A DNA stretch of 8,129 nucleotides from assembly GCA_022839445.1 (NCBI GenBank), contig JALHFC010000093.1, positions 1-8,129 of the forward strand. Direction: 5' to 3'. Both the position numbers and the translations under genes were made by a program. The notes under the pieces are model-generated. The model saw nothing but the letters and a program-made list of their open reading frames with translations. It was not told where the DNA came from and searched no databases. Positions 1-5,662 of the stretch are shown here, in pieces. The DNA is from Pelotomaculum sp. GTDB lineage: Bacteria > Bacillota > Desulfotomaculia > Desulfotomaculales > Pelotomaculaceae. Each line of letters starts with the position of its first letter. The stretch's first letter is position 1.

Positions 1-811
1 CGAGTTCCGCCCCCAGCGGCAGGTAGGTAGGTTTTGCCGGCCTAAAACTTGCGCCGGCGGCTGCCTCATCCAGGGTCCCTTTTCTTAAATCACCGGTATC
101 ACTTTCGTTGCCAAAATCTCCGGCGATACTAAAGACTTTATTGACCGGCGGCTCCGGCGCGTTCCCGGTGTTCTCCTGTGCAGCCTGGCCGGCTATAAGC
201 TGGGATTCCCCCGGCAATTTATCCCGGGTATCCGCTTGGGTTTGACGGGACACCAACTGATCTTGCCGTTCCACTGCTTGCGGCTCCGGCGGCGGCAACA
301 GTTTCTCCCGCGTATTCTCGGCCGGCCGGTTATTCAACTGCTCCCCCCCCGGCTTCCTTCCGGGACTGTCTACCGCAGCTATTTCCTGTGTGCCGGGAGC
401 TTTATTTTTCTCGTTAACCTCCGGTACAGCGGTGGCGCCACGTTCATCACGATCAAATAAAATATCTGCTGCTCCTTCTGCCGGTTCCTTATTTTGCATC
501 AAAAACAGCAATGCCGCCGCCACGGCAGGATTTTTGAGGAATGCGACCAGCCGTCCTGCCGCAGTATTTTGTTTTCGCCTTGCAGCCAGGGCTTTTTCAA
601 TTTTCCAGTTGAGCCCGGCGGGGACCTTTATCTCCGAAACCATTTCACAAACAACCGTGCGCAAGGCGTCGTCCGCCCTTTTTAGCTTGAGTAATTCATT
701 CCGGCAACTTTCACAGGCGGCGATATGGCTTTCAACTTCACGTTCTTCAGAGCCGGTCAGCATTTTATCTAAAAAATCATTCATCATCCGCTTTATGTTT
801 TTACAACGCAT
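1..811 (-). CDS. Zinc-finger anti-sigma factor, 3' end beyond the window
   Basis: Probable membrane-associated anti-sigma factor that sequesters the ECF sigma factor encoded just upstream. The visible 270 residues stay open to the left edge. The N-terminus has the zinc anti-sigma pattern H-x3-C-x2-C (His29, Cys33, Cys36, within HIAACESC), preceded by Cys3. A short hydrophobic stretch at about residues 87-105 (GRLVAFLKNPAVAAALLFLM) is a marginal membrane span. Residues 106-255 are a low-complexity Pro/Glu/Gln/Ala-rich linker, and the last residues (RPAKPTYLPLGAEL) resemble the opening of the extracytoplasmic domains (DUF4367- or RseB-like) often found at this place. The ATG start overlaps the sigma gene by 11 bp and has AAAGGGG eight bases upstream, so the pair is probably translationally coupled. 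An eight-G run interrupts the linker. The family is fairly sure; the signal sensed is unknown. Confidence 0.82.
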   Translation of the reverse strand, partial: MRCKNIKRMMNDFLDKMLTGSEEREVESHIAACESCRNELLKLKRADDALRTVVCEMVSEIKVPAGLNWKIEKALAARRKQNTAAGRLVAFLKNPAVAAALLFLMQNKEPAEGAADILFDRDERGATAVPEVNEKNKAPGTQEIAAVDSPGRKPGGEQLNNRPAENTREKLLPPPEPQAVERQDQLVSRQTQADTRDKLPGESQLIAGQAAQENTGNAPEPPVNKVFSIAGDFGNESDTGDLRKGTLDEAAAGASFRPAKPTYLPLGAEL

Positions 812-1337
812 AATCTTGGCCCCTTTCCAATTGTTCTTTGATCAGGTTACGGGCCGAGTTTAGCCTCGATTTCACGGTGCCAACCGGTATATCAAGTATT
901 TCCGCCACTTTCCGGATGCCGAAATCCATCCCGTAATAAAGAGTGAGGACCAAGCGGTGCTCCGGGCTTAAACGCGAAACGGTCTCCCTTAAATCAATTA
1001 TTTTTTCTATTTCCGGCATTTCCCTATTCCACCTGTCGAGGTTCAAAAATAGTTTATTCATTGCCATACTTTCCCGCTTTCGTTTGCGAAGACGGTCATA
1101 ACAAAGGTTGACTACAATCCTGTACAGCCAGGTTTTAAAAGAAGCTTCCATCCGGAAAGATTTTATTTTGCTATAGCTGGTCAAAAACGCTTCCTGCACC
1201 ACATCTTCTACCTCATTATTGTCACGCAGCACTATAAATGCGGTCCGGAAAGCATCCGGTGAATATTTCTGCACCAGCTTTGTAAAAGCTTCATTGTCTC
1301 CCGACTGGGACGCCCTGATCAGGCTTTTATCACACAA
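801..1337 (-). CDS. ECF-type RNA polymerase sigma factor
   Basis: Extracytoplasmic-function sigma-70 factor that would redirect RNA polymerase to stress promoters once its anti-sigma partner releases it. Counting from the TTG start it has 178 residues, the usual ECF size. Region 2 spans about 16-87, with the core-binding helix containing EVEDVVQEAFLTSY and the region 2.4 stretch FKTWLYRIVVNLCYDRLRKRK. Region 4 spans about 116-170, with the helix-turn-helix VAEILDIPVGTVKSRLNSAR. I prefer TTG at 1337 because AGGTGA lies seven bases upstream and the protein then begins CDKSLIRASQSGDNEAF, like typical family members. An in-frame ATG at 1355 would add six residues but has no usable SD. A likely ECF promoter lies upstream, suggesting autoregulation, and the downstream anti-sigma overlaps its end. 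The family is secure; the ECF group and regulon are not. Confidence 0.93.
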   Translation of the reverse strand: MCDKSLIRASQSGDNEAFTKLVQKYSPDAFRTAFIVLRDNNEVEDVVQEAFLTSYSKIKSFRMEASFKTWLYRIVVNLCYDRLRKRKRESMAMNKLFLNLDRWNREMPEIEKIIDLRETVSRLSPEHRLVLTLYYGMDFGIRKVAEILDIPVGTVKSRLNSARNLIKEQLERGQDYAL

Positions 1338-1344
1338 GGTTCTT

Positions 1345-1350
1345 TCACCT
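1345..1350 (-). promoter_or_regulatory. SD that decides the sigma factor start
   Basis: AGGTGA sits seven bases upstream of an in-frame TTG (1337-1335). The only in-frame ATG (1355-1353) lies upstream of this SD and is preceded merely by TTTAAAGA with almost no spacing. The SD therefore supports TTG initiation and a protein six residues shorter than the longest frame. Confidence 0.65.
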
Positions 1351-1384
1351 AGCATTCTTTAAACAAAAACATGATTTTATAATG

Positions 1385-1413
1385 TTAGACTGACTTAAGA
1401 ACGAAAAGGTTCA
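1385..1413 (-). promoter_or_regulatory. Probable ECF sigma autoregulatory promoter
   Basis: On the minus strand TGAACC (1413-1408), followed by TTTTC, is separated by 17 bases from GTCTAA (1390-1385). If AGTC (1391-1388) is taken as the -10 core, the spacing is 16. TGAAAC/TGAACC with a T-rich tail and a CGTC-type -10 is the layout known for Bacillus ECF promoters such as those of the sigM/sigV group. It lies about 48 bases before the preferred sigma start, leaving a leader of about 40 bases. Self-activation is inferred from position and sequence alone. Confidence 0.62.
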
Positions 1414-1461
1414 AATCAATAGAAATTTAACGTTTTCGCTGGCAGTATTTTTGTCCCGCCG

Positions 1462-1486
1462 TGCGGTTCGATTCCGCATCTTCCCA
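1462..1486 (+). pseudogene. Orphan tRNA 3' end (T-arm and 3' acceptor strand)
   Basis: On the plus strand TGCGG-TTCGATT-CCGCA forms a perfect 5-bp stem with a canonical 7-base T-loop (TTC at the start, conserved A at the fifth position). It is followed by TCTTCCC-A, which fits the 3' acceptor strand plus discriminator. No CCA is encoded. The roughly 50 bases upstream show no D-arm, anticodon arm or GGGAAGA acceptor partner, and instead overlap the ECF promoter region, so this is a fragment and not a gene. A terminator follows eight bases later, as it would after a real tRNA. The amino-acid identity cannot be told. ATCTTCC recalls the selC acceptor, but the spacing to the T-loop is too short for that. 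Confidence 0.6.
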
Positions 1487-1493
1487 ATACAAA

Positions 1494-1529
1494 GGAAGCC
1501 CTGGCTTACAGCTGGGGCTCTCCGTTTTT
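1494..1529 (+). terminator. Rho-independent terminator, plus strand
   Basis: The arms 1497-1506 (AGCCCTGGCT) and 1510-1519 (AGCTGGGGCT) pair over 10 bp with two G-U wobbles around a TAC loop. GGA (1494-1496) with TCC (1521-1523) extends the stem past one bulged C. The run TTTTT (1525-1529) follows after one G. No plus-strand gene ends here except the tRNA 3' fragment, so it is probably the original terminator of that lost tRNA gene. Confidence 0.66.
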
Positions 1530-1539
1530 GCGGTCAATA

Positions 1540-1601
1540 CCAGCCACGGGGACGGTGACTTTGGCTGGTGGACCAGCCAAAGTCACCGTCCCCGTGGCTG
1601 G
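1540..1601. repeat. Long perfect palindrome, REP/MITE-like
   Basis: The arms 1540-1568 and 1573-1601 are perfect 29-base reverse complements around a 4-base loop (TGGA). Each arm starts and ends with a CCAGCC/GGCTGG motif, so the arm itself carries inverted ends. There is no T-run on either side, so it is not a standard intrinsic terminator. The GGGGACGGT core recalls dispersed hairpin elements that I remember from clostridial genomes, of the kind mobilised by REP-associated (Y1/IS200-like) transposases. No such transposase is present here, so the element class is an inference. Confidence 0.8.
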
Positions 1602-3877
1602 CGTCCCCGTGGCTGGTATTTATAAACTCGCGGGACACGGCTGTTGATCATGCAGATTACCTCGTAATTGATGGTATCTAGTTTTGCCGCTACCTCACCG
1701 GCGGAAATTTCCCCGGCGCCCTGGCGGCCTATGAGGACGGCCTCGTCCCCCACCTTCACACCGGGGATGTGTCCTGCATCAACCATGATCTGGTCCATGC
1801 ACACTCTTCCCACCACCGGCGCGCGTTGGCCGTGCAGCAAGACCTCCCCCTTGGAAGAGAGCCGTCTGGAGTAGCCGTCGGCATAGCCAACGGGCAAAGT
1901 GGCAATAACCGTGGCTTTATCAGTCTTATAGGTACACCCGTAACTCACTTTAAATCCTGCCGGCACATTTTTTACATAGGAAACCGTGGATTTTAGGCTC
2001 ATGGCTGGGCGCAGATCAACCACGCTTTGGTCCACTTCGCTGGAAGGGTACAAGCCGTAAATGCTAATGCCCACCCTTACCAGATCCAGGTGAGTTTCCG
2101 GCATCTCCATTAGAGCGGCGCTGTTTGCTACGTGTTGAACCGGTATTTCCAGCCCATTTTGGCGTAATTCTTCAATTAAGCCTGTAAACTTGTGGAACTG
2201 GTCCCATGTATAACCCTTATCCGATGAATCAGCGACGGCGAAATGGGTAAAGATCCCTTCCACTTCCAGGTGGGGCAACCTGGCCAGCTCCAGCATTTCC
2301 CTCACTGCGCCGGGTCCGGATACCCAACCGATGCGCCCCATGCCCGTGTCGACCTTAAAGTGCGCCCGCGCCCGCACACCTTCCGCCGTGGCGGCCTTCA
2401 CCAACGCCAGGACCATTTCACGTGTATAGACGGCTTGGGACAACTGGTGGCGCACTACCTCCCCAAGCTGTTCCGGCGGAACGTAGCCCAGTACCAGCAC
2501 CGGCGCCCTTATTCCTGCCTCTCGTATCGCCACACCTTCCTCTACCCTGGCCACTCCCAGCCATTCGGCTCCATTGGCCAGGGCTGCCCGGCTCACCTCC
2601 ACCGCCCCGTGGCCGTAACCATTAGCCTTGGTTATCGCCATTATCTTCGCGGAAGGGGCTATCACCCGGCGGATTTCTTTTGTATTATGGGCAATCGCGC
2701 CCAAGTCGACCTCGGCCCAAACTGAAAAACTAGACAAATCAGACACCTTCTTTAAGGTATAAGGTATGGGGACACACCTCCTTCGGAGGTCCATGTCCAG
2801 GGATTCTCCGACGGCGCGGCAGGTGAGGTGGCCTTTATAAACGTTGACGCCGCGGGCTAGGGCGTTGTTATCTTTGAAAGCTCTCAAGTAGCCGTATTCG
2901 GCTAGTTCTATGGCATAGGGCAGGGTGGCGTTAGCAAGGGCAAATGTGGAGGTGCGGGCCACCGCGCCGGGCATATTGGAAACAGCATAGTGAATGACAC
3001 CGTGCTTTTCATATGTGGGGTCGCTGTGTGTGGTGACACGATCAATAGTTTCAATAGCCCCGCCCTGATCGACGGCTACATCCACAATAACCGCGCCCGG
3101 CTTCATCTGCTTCACCATTTCTTCCGTCACCAGTTTGGGCGCTCTTGCCCCCACCACCAACACCGCGCCAATCAACAGGTCGGCGTAACGGACCGAGCGC
3201 TCAATGTTAAACTGGTTTGAAGCCAGGGTCACAATCCTTCCTGAGTAGAGATCATCAAGGTAACGCATCCTTTCGGCGTTGCGGTCCAGTACGGTCACTT
3301 GCGCGCCCATGCCCACCGCTACTTTAATTGCGCTGGCCCCAACCGTCCCGGCCCCGATCACCACTACATTCGCGGAAGGCTCCCCCGGCACGCCGCCCAG
3401 CAGGATTCCCCTGCCCCCATAGGGTTTTTCCAAAAAATGCGCCCCGATCTGGATTGCCATTTTCCCGGCTATTTCGCTCATCGGTATCAGTAACGGCAAC
3501 GCTCCGCTGTCTAGTTGAACAGTCTCGTAGGCCAGGGCAATAACTTTGTCTTTGATTAATTCCCTGGTCAGCCCCGGCTCGCTGGCCAAGTGAAAATAGC
3601 AAAACACGATCTGGTTTTCCCGTAACATGTGGTACTCCTGGGGTTGAGGCTCCTTTACTTTCATAATTAGTTCGGCGCGTTCAAAGATTTCAGCCGGCGC
3701 GCTCACTATTTCCGCCCCCGATGAAGCATAGGCCTCATCGGAAATGCCACTGCCTAGACCGGCGCTTGCTTCAATTATTACGGCATGGCCGGCTTTGGTT
3801 AAAGCCTGCACCCCTGCCGGCGCGATTGCGACACGGTCTTCCCCACATTTGATTTCCTTGGTTACTCCGATGATCAA
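1583..3877 (-). CDS. ald-alr: Fused alanine dehydrogenase / alanine racemase
   Basis: A single open frame of 764 residues from the preferred TTG start. Residues 1-369 are NAD-dependent alanine dehydrogenase (pyruvate + NH3 + NADH to L-alanine). With this start the known active residues fall exactly at the numbering described for the family: Arg15, Lys75 (KVKEP), His96 (FHLA) and Asp270 (VDQGG), with the nucleotide loop GAGTVG at 175-180. Residues from about 382 to 754 are PLP alanine racemase: the PLP lysine Lys417 in KANGYGHG, KVDTGMGRIG at 508-517, catalytic Tyr646 (SYGCTY) and GRVCMDQ near 691-697. A linker of about 15 residues joins them. GGGGTGG lies five bases before the start TTG and the protein begins IIGVTKEIK, like its relatives; an in-frame TTG at 3910 has no SD. 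The last ten residues come from a repeat. Both domains look intact. Whether one long protein, two proteins or both are made is open. Confidence 0.9.
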   Translation of the reverse strand: MIIGVTKEIKCGEDRVAIAPAGVQALTKAGHAVIIEASAGLGSGISDEAYASSGAEIVSAPAEIFERAELIMKVKEPQPQEYHMLRENQIVFCYFHLASEPGLTRELIKDKVIALAYETVQLDSGALPLLIPMSEIAGKMAIQIGAHFLEKPYGGRGILLGGVPGEPSANVVVIGAGTVGASAIKVAVGMGAQVTVLDRNAERMRYLDDLYSGRIVTLASNQFNIERSVRYADLLIGAVLVVGARAPKLVTEEMVKQMKPGAVIVDVAVDQGGAIETIDRVTTHSDPTYEKHGVIHYAVSNMPGAVARTSTFALANATLPYAIELAEYGYLRAFKDNNALARGVNVYKGHLTCRAVGESLDMDLRRRCVPIPYTLKKVSDLSSFSVWAEVDLGAIAHNTKEIRRVIAPSAKIMAITKANGYGHGAVEVSRAALANGAEWLGVARVEEGVAIREAGIRAPVLVLGYVPPEQLGEVVRHQLSQAVYTREMVLALVKAATAEGVRARAHFKVDTGMGRIGWVSGPGAVREMLELARLPHLEVEGIFTHFAVADSSDKGYTWDQFHKFTGLIEELRQNGLEIPVQHVANSAALMEMPETHLDLVRVGISIYGLYPSSEVDQSVVDLRPAMSLKSTVSYVKNVPAGFKVSYGCTYKTDKATVIATLPVGYADGYSRRLSSKGEVLLHGQRAPVVGRVCMDQIMVDAGHIPGVKVGDEAVLIGRQGAGEISAGEVAAKLDTINYEVICMINSRVPRVYKYQPRGRQPRGR
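1587..1616. repeat. 15-bp direct tandem duplication
   Basis: The unit CGTCCCCGTGGCTGG occurs twice back to back (1587-1601, 1602-1616). The outer copy with its flank GGTATT (to 1620) also pairs with AATACC and what follows at 1536-1553, giving an alternative longer stem. On the minus strand each copy encodes QPRGR in the frame of the alanine racemase, so the duplication keeps the frame. Confidence 0.88.
2735..2750 (-). promoter_or_regulatory. Possible internal start of the alanine racemase (SD + TTG)
   Basis: Inside the fused frame AAGAAGGTG is followed, six bases later, by an in-frame TTG (2737-2735, codon 381 of the fusion). Starting there gives a 384-residue protein beginning SSFSVWAEVDLGAIAHN, which is where free-standing alanine racemases normally begin. 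Several other genes here also appear to start at TTG, so separate production of the racemase is plausible. Confidence 0.5.
2776..2790 (-). promoter_or_regulatory. Near-perfect internal SD inside a short hairpin
   Basis: The minus strand reads ACCTCC-GAA-GGAGGT, a 6-bp stem with a 3-base loop whose right arm is the SD core of AAGGAGGTG. Seven bases after AAGGAGGTG comes an in-frame ATA (2767-2765, codon 371) where a racemase ATG would be expected. As ATA is hardly ever used for initiation, this may be a decayed start site. Ribosomes reading through from the dehydrogenase half would melt the hairpin. Confidence 0.45.
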
Positions 3878-3946
3878 TAAAACCACCCCATCTATTACAT
3901 CATTATGCAAGTTACAGCTTTTTAGTTTCAGTTTTACGGTTAAATG

Positions 3947-5524
3947 CTAAATCATGCACGGACTTTTAATTTCACATTGGGCCAGTTCCTGAAATGTTGC
4001 CGGAAGGGCTGCCAGGATGTCGCCCGCAACCATGCCTGTCATGCTGCTTTCTCCGGCTGCCCGGTCACCGGCCAGGCCGTGGATATAAGCACCTGCCGCG
4101 GCAGCGTGGGCCGGCGCCACCCCCTGGGCTATCAGTGCCGCCACAATTCCGGTCAGGACATCGCCGCTTCCGCCGGTGGCCATGCCGGGGTTGCCGGTGA
4201 GGTTGATGTAAACGGCGCCGTCCGGCGCGGCTACCACTGTGCGGGCGCCTTTCAGCAACACCACCACATTCCACATCGCCGCCGGCTCAATAGCGGCGGC
4301 AAGCCTGTCCATCTGGACATCTTTCACTGTTTTCCCCGTAAGCCTGGCCATCTCACCCGGGTGAGGCGTAATCACAACCGGCGCCTGCGCCTTTCCTAAA
4401 ATATCACCCGCCCCGGCTAGAGCGTTAATGGCATCCGCATCAAGCACACATGGTTTCCCTACCAGAGGCAGCAGTTCCCTCACCAGGTCCACTACCTCAG
4501 GTTCCTGGGAAAGACCGGGACCCAGGGCAAGCACATCCGCGCCTTCCAGCAGGGAAAGGATACGTCCTTTGGCCCCCTTGCTTAAGCTGCCATTGCCCGT
4601 GTCAGGCAACGGAGCGGTCATCACCTCAGTCAGCTTTACTTCCAGTATATCATGCAAAGTTTCAGGCGCGGCCACTGTCACCAAGCCCGCCCCGGCCCGC
4701 AGGGAGGCCTCCCCAGTCAGGCAGGCGGCGCCCGTCATTCCCCGTGACCCGGCAACCACCAGCACCCGGCCGAAACTACCCTTATGAGCCGGGGCCGGGC
4801 GGGGAGGGAGCCAGTCCCCTACCATTTCAGAAGTTATTATATATCTTTCCGTCGCAATTTTTTCAATAAGATTGGCCGGCAGGGAAATATCCGCCACGGT
4901 AACCTTGCCCGCATAACCGGCGCCGGGTTCCAATACCAGTCCCAACTTCGGTAAACCAAACGTTACGGTATACGACGCCCGGATGCAAGGCCCGTTTACC
5001 ATGCCGGTATCAGCCTCCAGGCCGGACGGGATGTCCACGGCTACTATTGGTTTGCCGCTCTCGCTCAAAGCCTCAAAGATCCGGCCCACCCTTTCCCCTA
5101 CTTGGCCCTTGAAGCCGGTTCCGTAAACCGCGTCTACAATCAAATCCGTATTCATGAGCACTAGTTTTATGATATTGGCGCTGTCACCCTGGTGGAGGGA
5201 ATAGACCTTTTGCTCCATGTTTCTCCATATTTCCAGGTTTATAGTCGCATCCCCGCTGATCTCCCCGGCGTCAACCAGCGCCAGCACTTTCACCCCGGCG
5301 CCCATATTCAAAAGGTGGCGGGCTGCGACCAGGCCGTCCCCACCATTATTCCCCTTGCCGATAAATATAGTGACGTACTTGCCCCGCACTTCCCCCAGGA
5401 CTTGCCGGATTACTTCAACTACCTGGCGACCGGCGTTTTCCATCAAAACCAGCCCGGGGATGCCGTAGTCTTCTATTGCTGTTTTGTCCAACGCCTTCAT
5501 TTCCCCTGCTGTAACAACACGCAA
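3947..5524 (-). CDS. nnr: Bifunctional NAD(P)H-hydrate epimerase / ADP-dependent NAD(P)H-hydrate dehydratase
   Basis: Cytosolic metabolite-repair enzyme of 525 residues. Its N-terminal YjeF domain epimerises R-NAD(P)HX to the S form, and the C-terminal ribokinase-like domain dehydrates S-NAD(P)HX to NAD(P)H using ADP. Epimerase signatures: GKGNNGGDG at 56-64, VDAVYGTG at 130-137 and DIPSG at 164-168. Dehydratase signatures: KGSFGRVLVVAGS at 248-260, ALGPG near 333-337, LDADAINAL from 361, TPHPGE near 386-391 and GGSGDVLTG from 451, with likely catalytic Asp455. I chose TTG at 5524 because AAAGGGGG lies eight bases upstream and the protein then starts RVVTAGEMKALD, the normal start of the family. 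A TTG-less extension to 5563 would add 13 unconserved residues. The gene ends 69 bases before the dehydrogenase start. nnr beside alr is a recurrent arrangement in Firmicutes. Confidence 0.95.
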   Translation of the reverse strand: MRVVTAGEMKALDKTAIEDYGIPGLVLMENAGRQVVEVIRQVLGEVRGKYVTIFIGKGNNGGDGLVAARHLLNMGAGVKVLALVDAGEISGDATINLEIWRNMEQKVYSLHQGDSANIIKLVLMNTDLIVDAVYGTGFKGQVGERVGRIFEALSESGKPIVAVDIPSGLEADTGMVNGPCIRASYTVTFGLPKLGLVLEPGAGYAGKVTVADISLPANLIEKIATERYIITSEMVGDWLPPRPAPAHKGSFGRVLVVAGSRGMTGAACLTGEASLRAGAGLVTVAAPETLHDILEVKLTEVMTAPLPDTGNGSLSKGAKGRILSLLEGADVLALGPGLSQEPEVVDLVRELLPLVGKPCVLDADAINALAGAGDILGKAQAPVVITPHPGEMARLTGKTVKDVQMDRLAAAIEPAAMWNVVVLLKGARTVVAAPDGAVYINLTGNPGMATGGSGDVLTGIVAALIAQGVAPAHAAAAGAYIHGLAGDRAAGESSMTGMVAGDILAALPATFQELAQCEIKSPCMI

Positions 5525-5662
5525 AAACCAAACCCCCTTTCCCACGCAGATGGGAATTATCAAACAAACGCCAGAGCCACTTTAAACCGCTTCCGGCGCA
5601 GGTAATACGCGCGTAAACGCACCTTGTATGATTGCTTTTGGCAGTATGCTCAAAAATCTACA
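5525..5662. other. Spacer between response regulator and nnr
   Basis: These 138 bases show no gene. They contain a 10-bp perfect palindrome TACGCGCGTA (5606-5615) that could be an operator. Minus-strand GATAAT, within GTTTGATAATTCC (about 5553-5560), could be a weak -10, but I find no matching -35. I see no convincing terminator after the response regulator, so nnr may be read through from the two-component operon. Confidence 0.35.

Noticed and set aside
390..863. Plus-strand frame of 157 residues opposite the anti-sigma and sigma genes
   Set aside because: No domain pattern. The opposite strand carries a clear zinc-finger anti-sigma and an ECF sigma with overlapping start and stop, so this is a shadow.
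1411..1486. A complete tRNA gene ending at the T-arm
   Set aside because: No D-arm, anticodon stem or matching 5' acceptor strand upstream; only the 3' part is supported.
1462..1486. tRNA-Sec (selC) 3' end, because of ATCTTCC
   Set aside because: Bacterial selC needs 13 pairs between T-loop and acceptor end; here only 11 bases reach the end of ATCTTCC and the flanking bases do not fit.
1540..1616. Palindrome as an intrinsic terminator for alr
   Set aside because: The stem is strong but no T-run follows in either direction, so it is not called a terminator.
1536..1620. CRISPR array
   Set aside because: Only two adjacent copies of a 15-bp unit with no spacers and no cas genes nearby.
3324..3602. 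Minus-strand frame of 92 residues inside ald
   Set aside because: Out-of-frame reading within the conserved dehydrogenase sequence; no independent SD or family resemblance.
5553..5560. Sigma-A promoter directly upstream of nnr
   Set aside because: A GATAAT-like -10 is present but no acceptable -35 lies 16-18 bases upstream, so it is mentioned only in the spacer note.
5192..5605. Plus-strand frame of 137 residues opposite the start of nnr
   Set aside because: Low-complexity, Pro/His-rich composition typical of antisense reading of a GC-rich gene, and fully covered by conserved epimerase motifs on the other strand.
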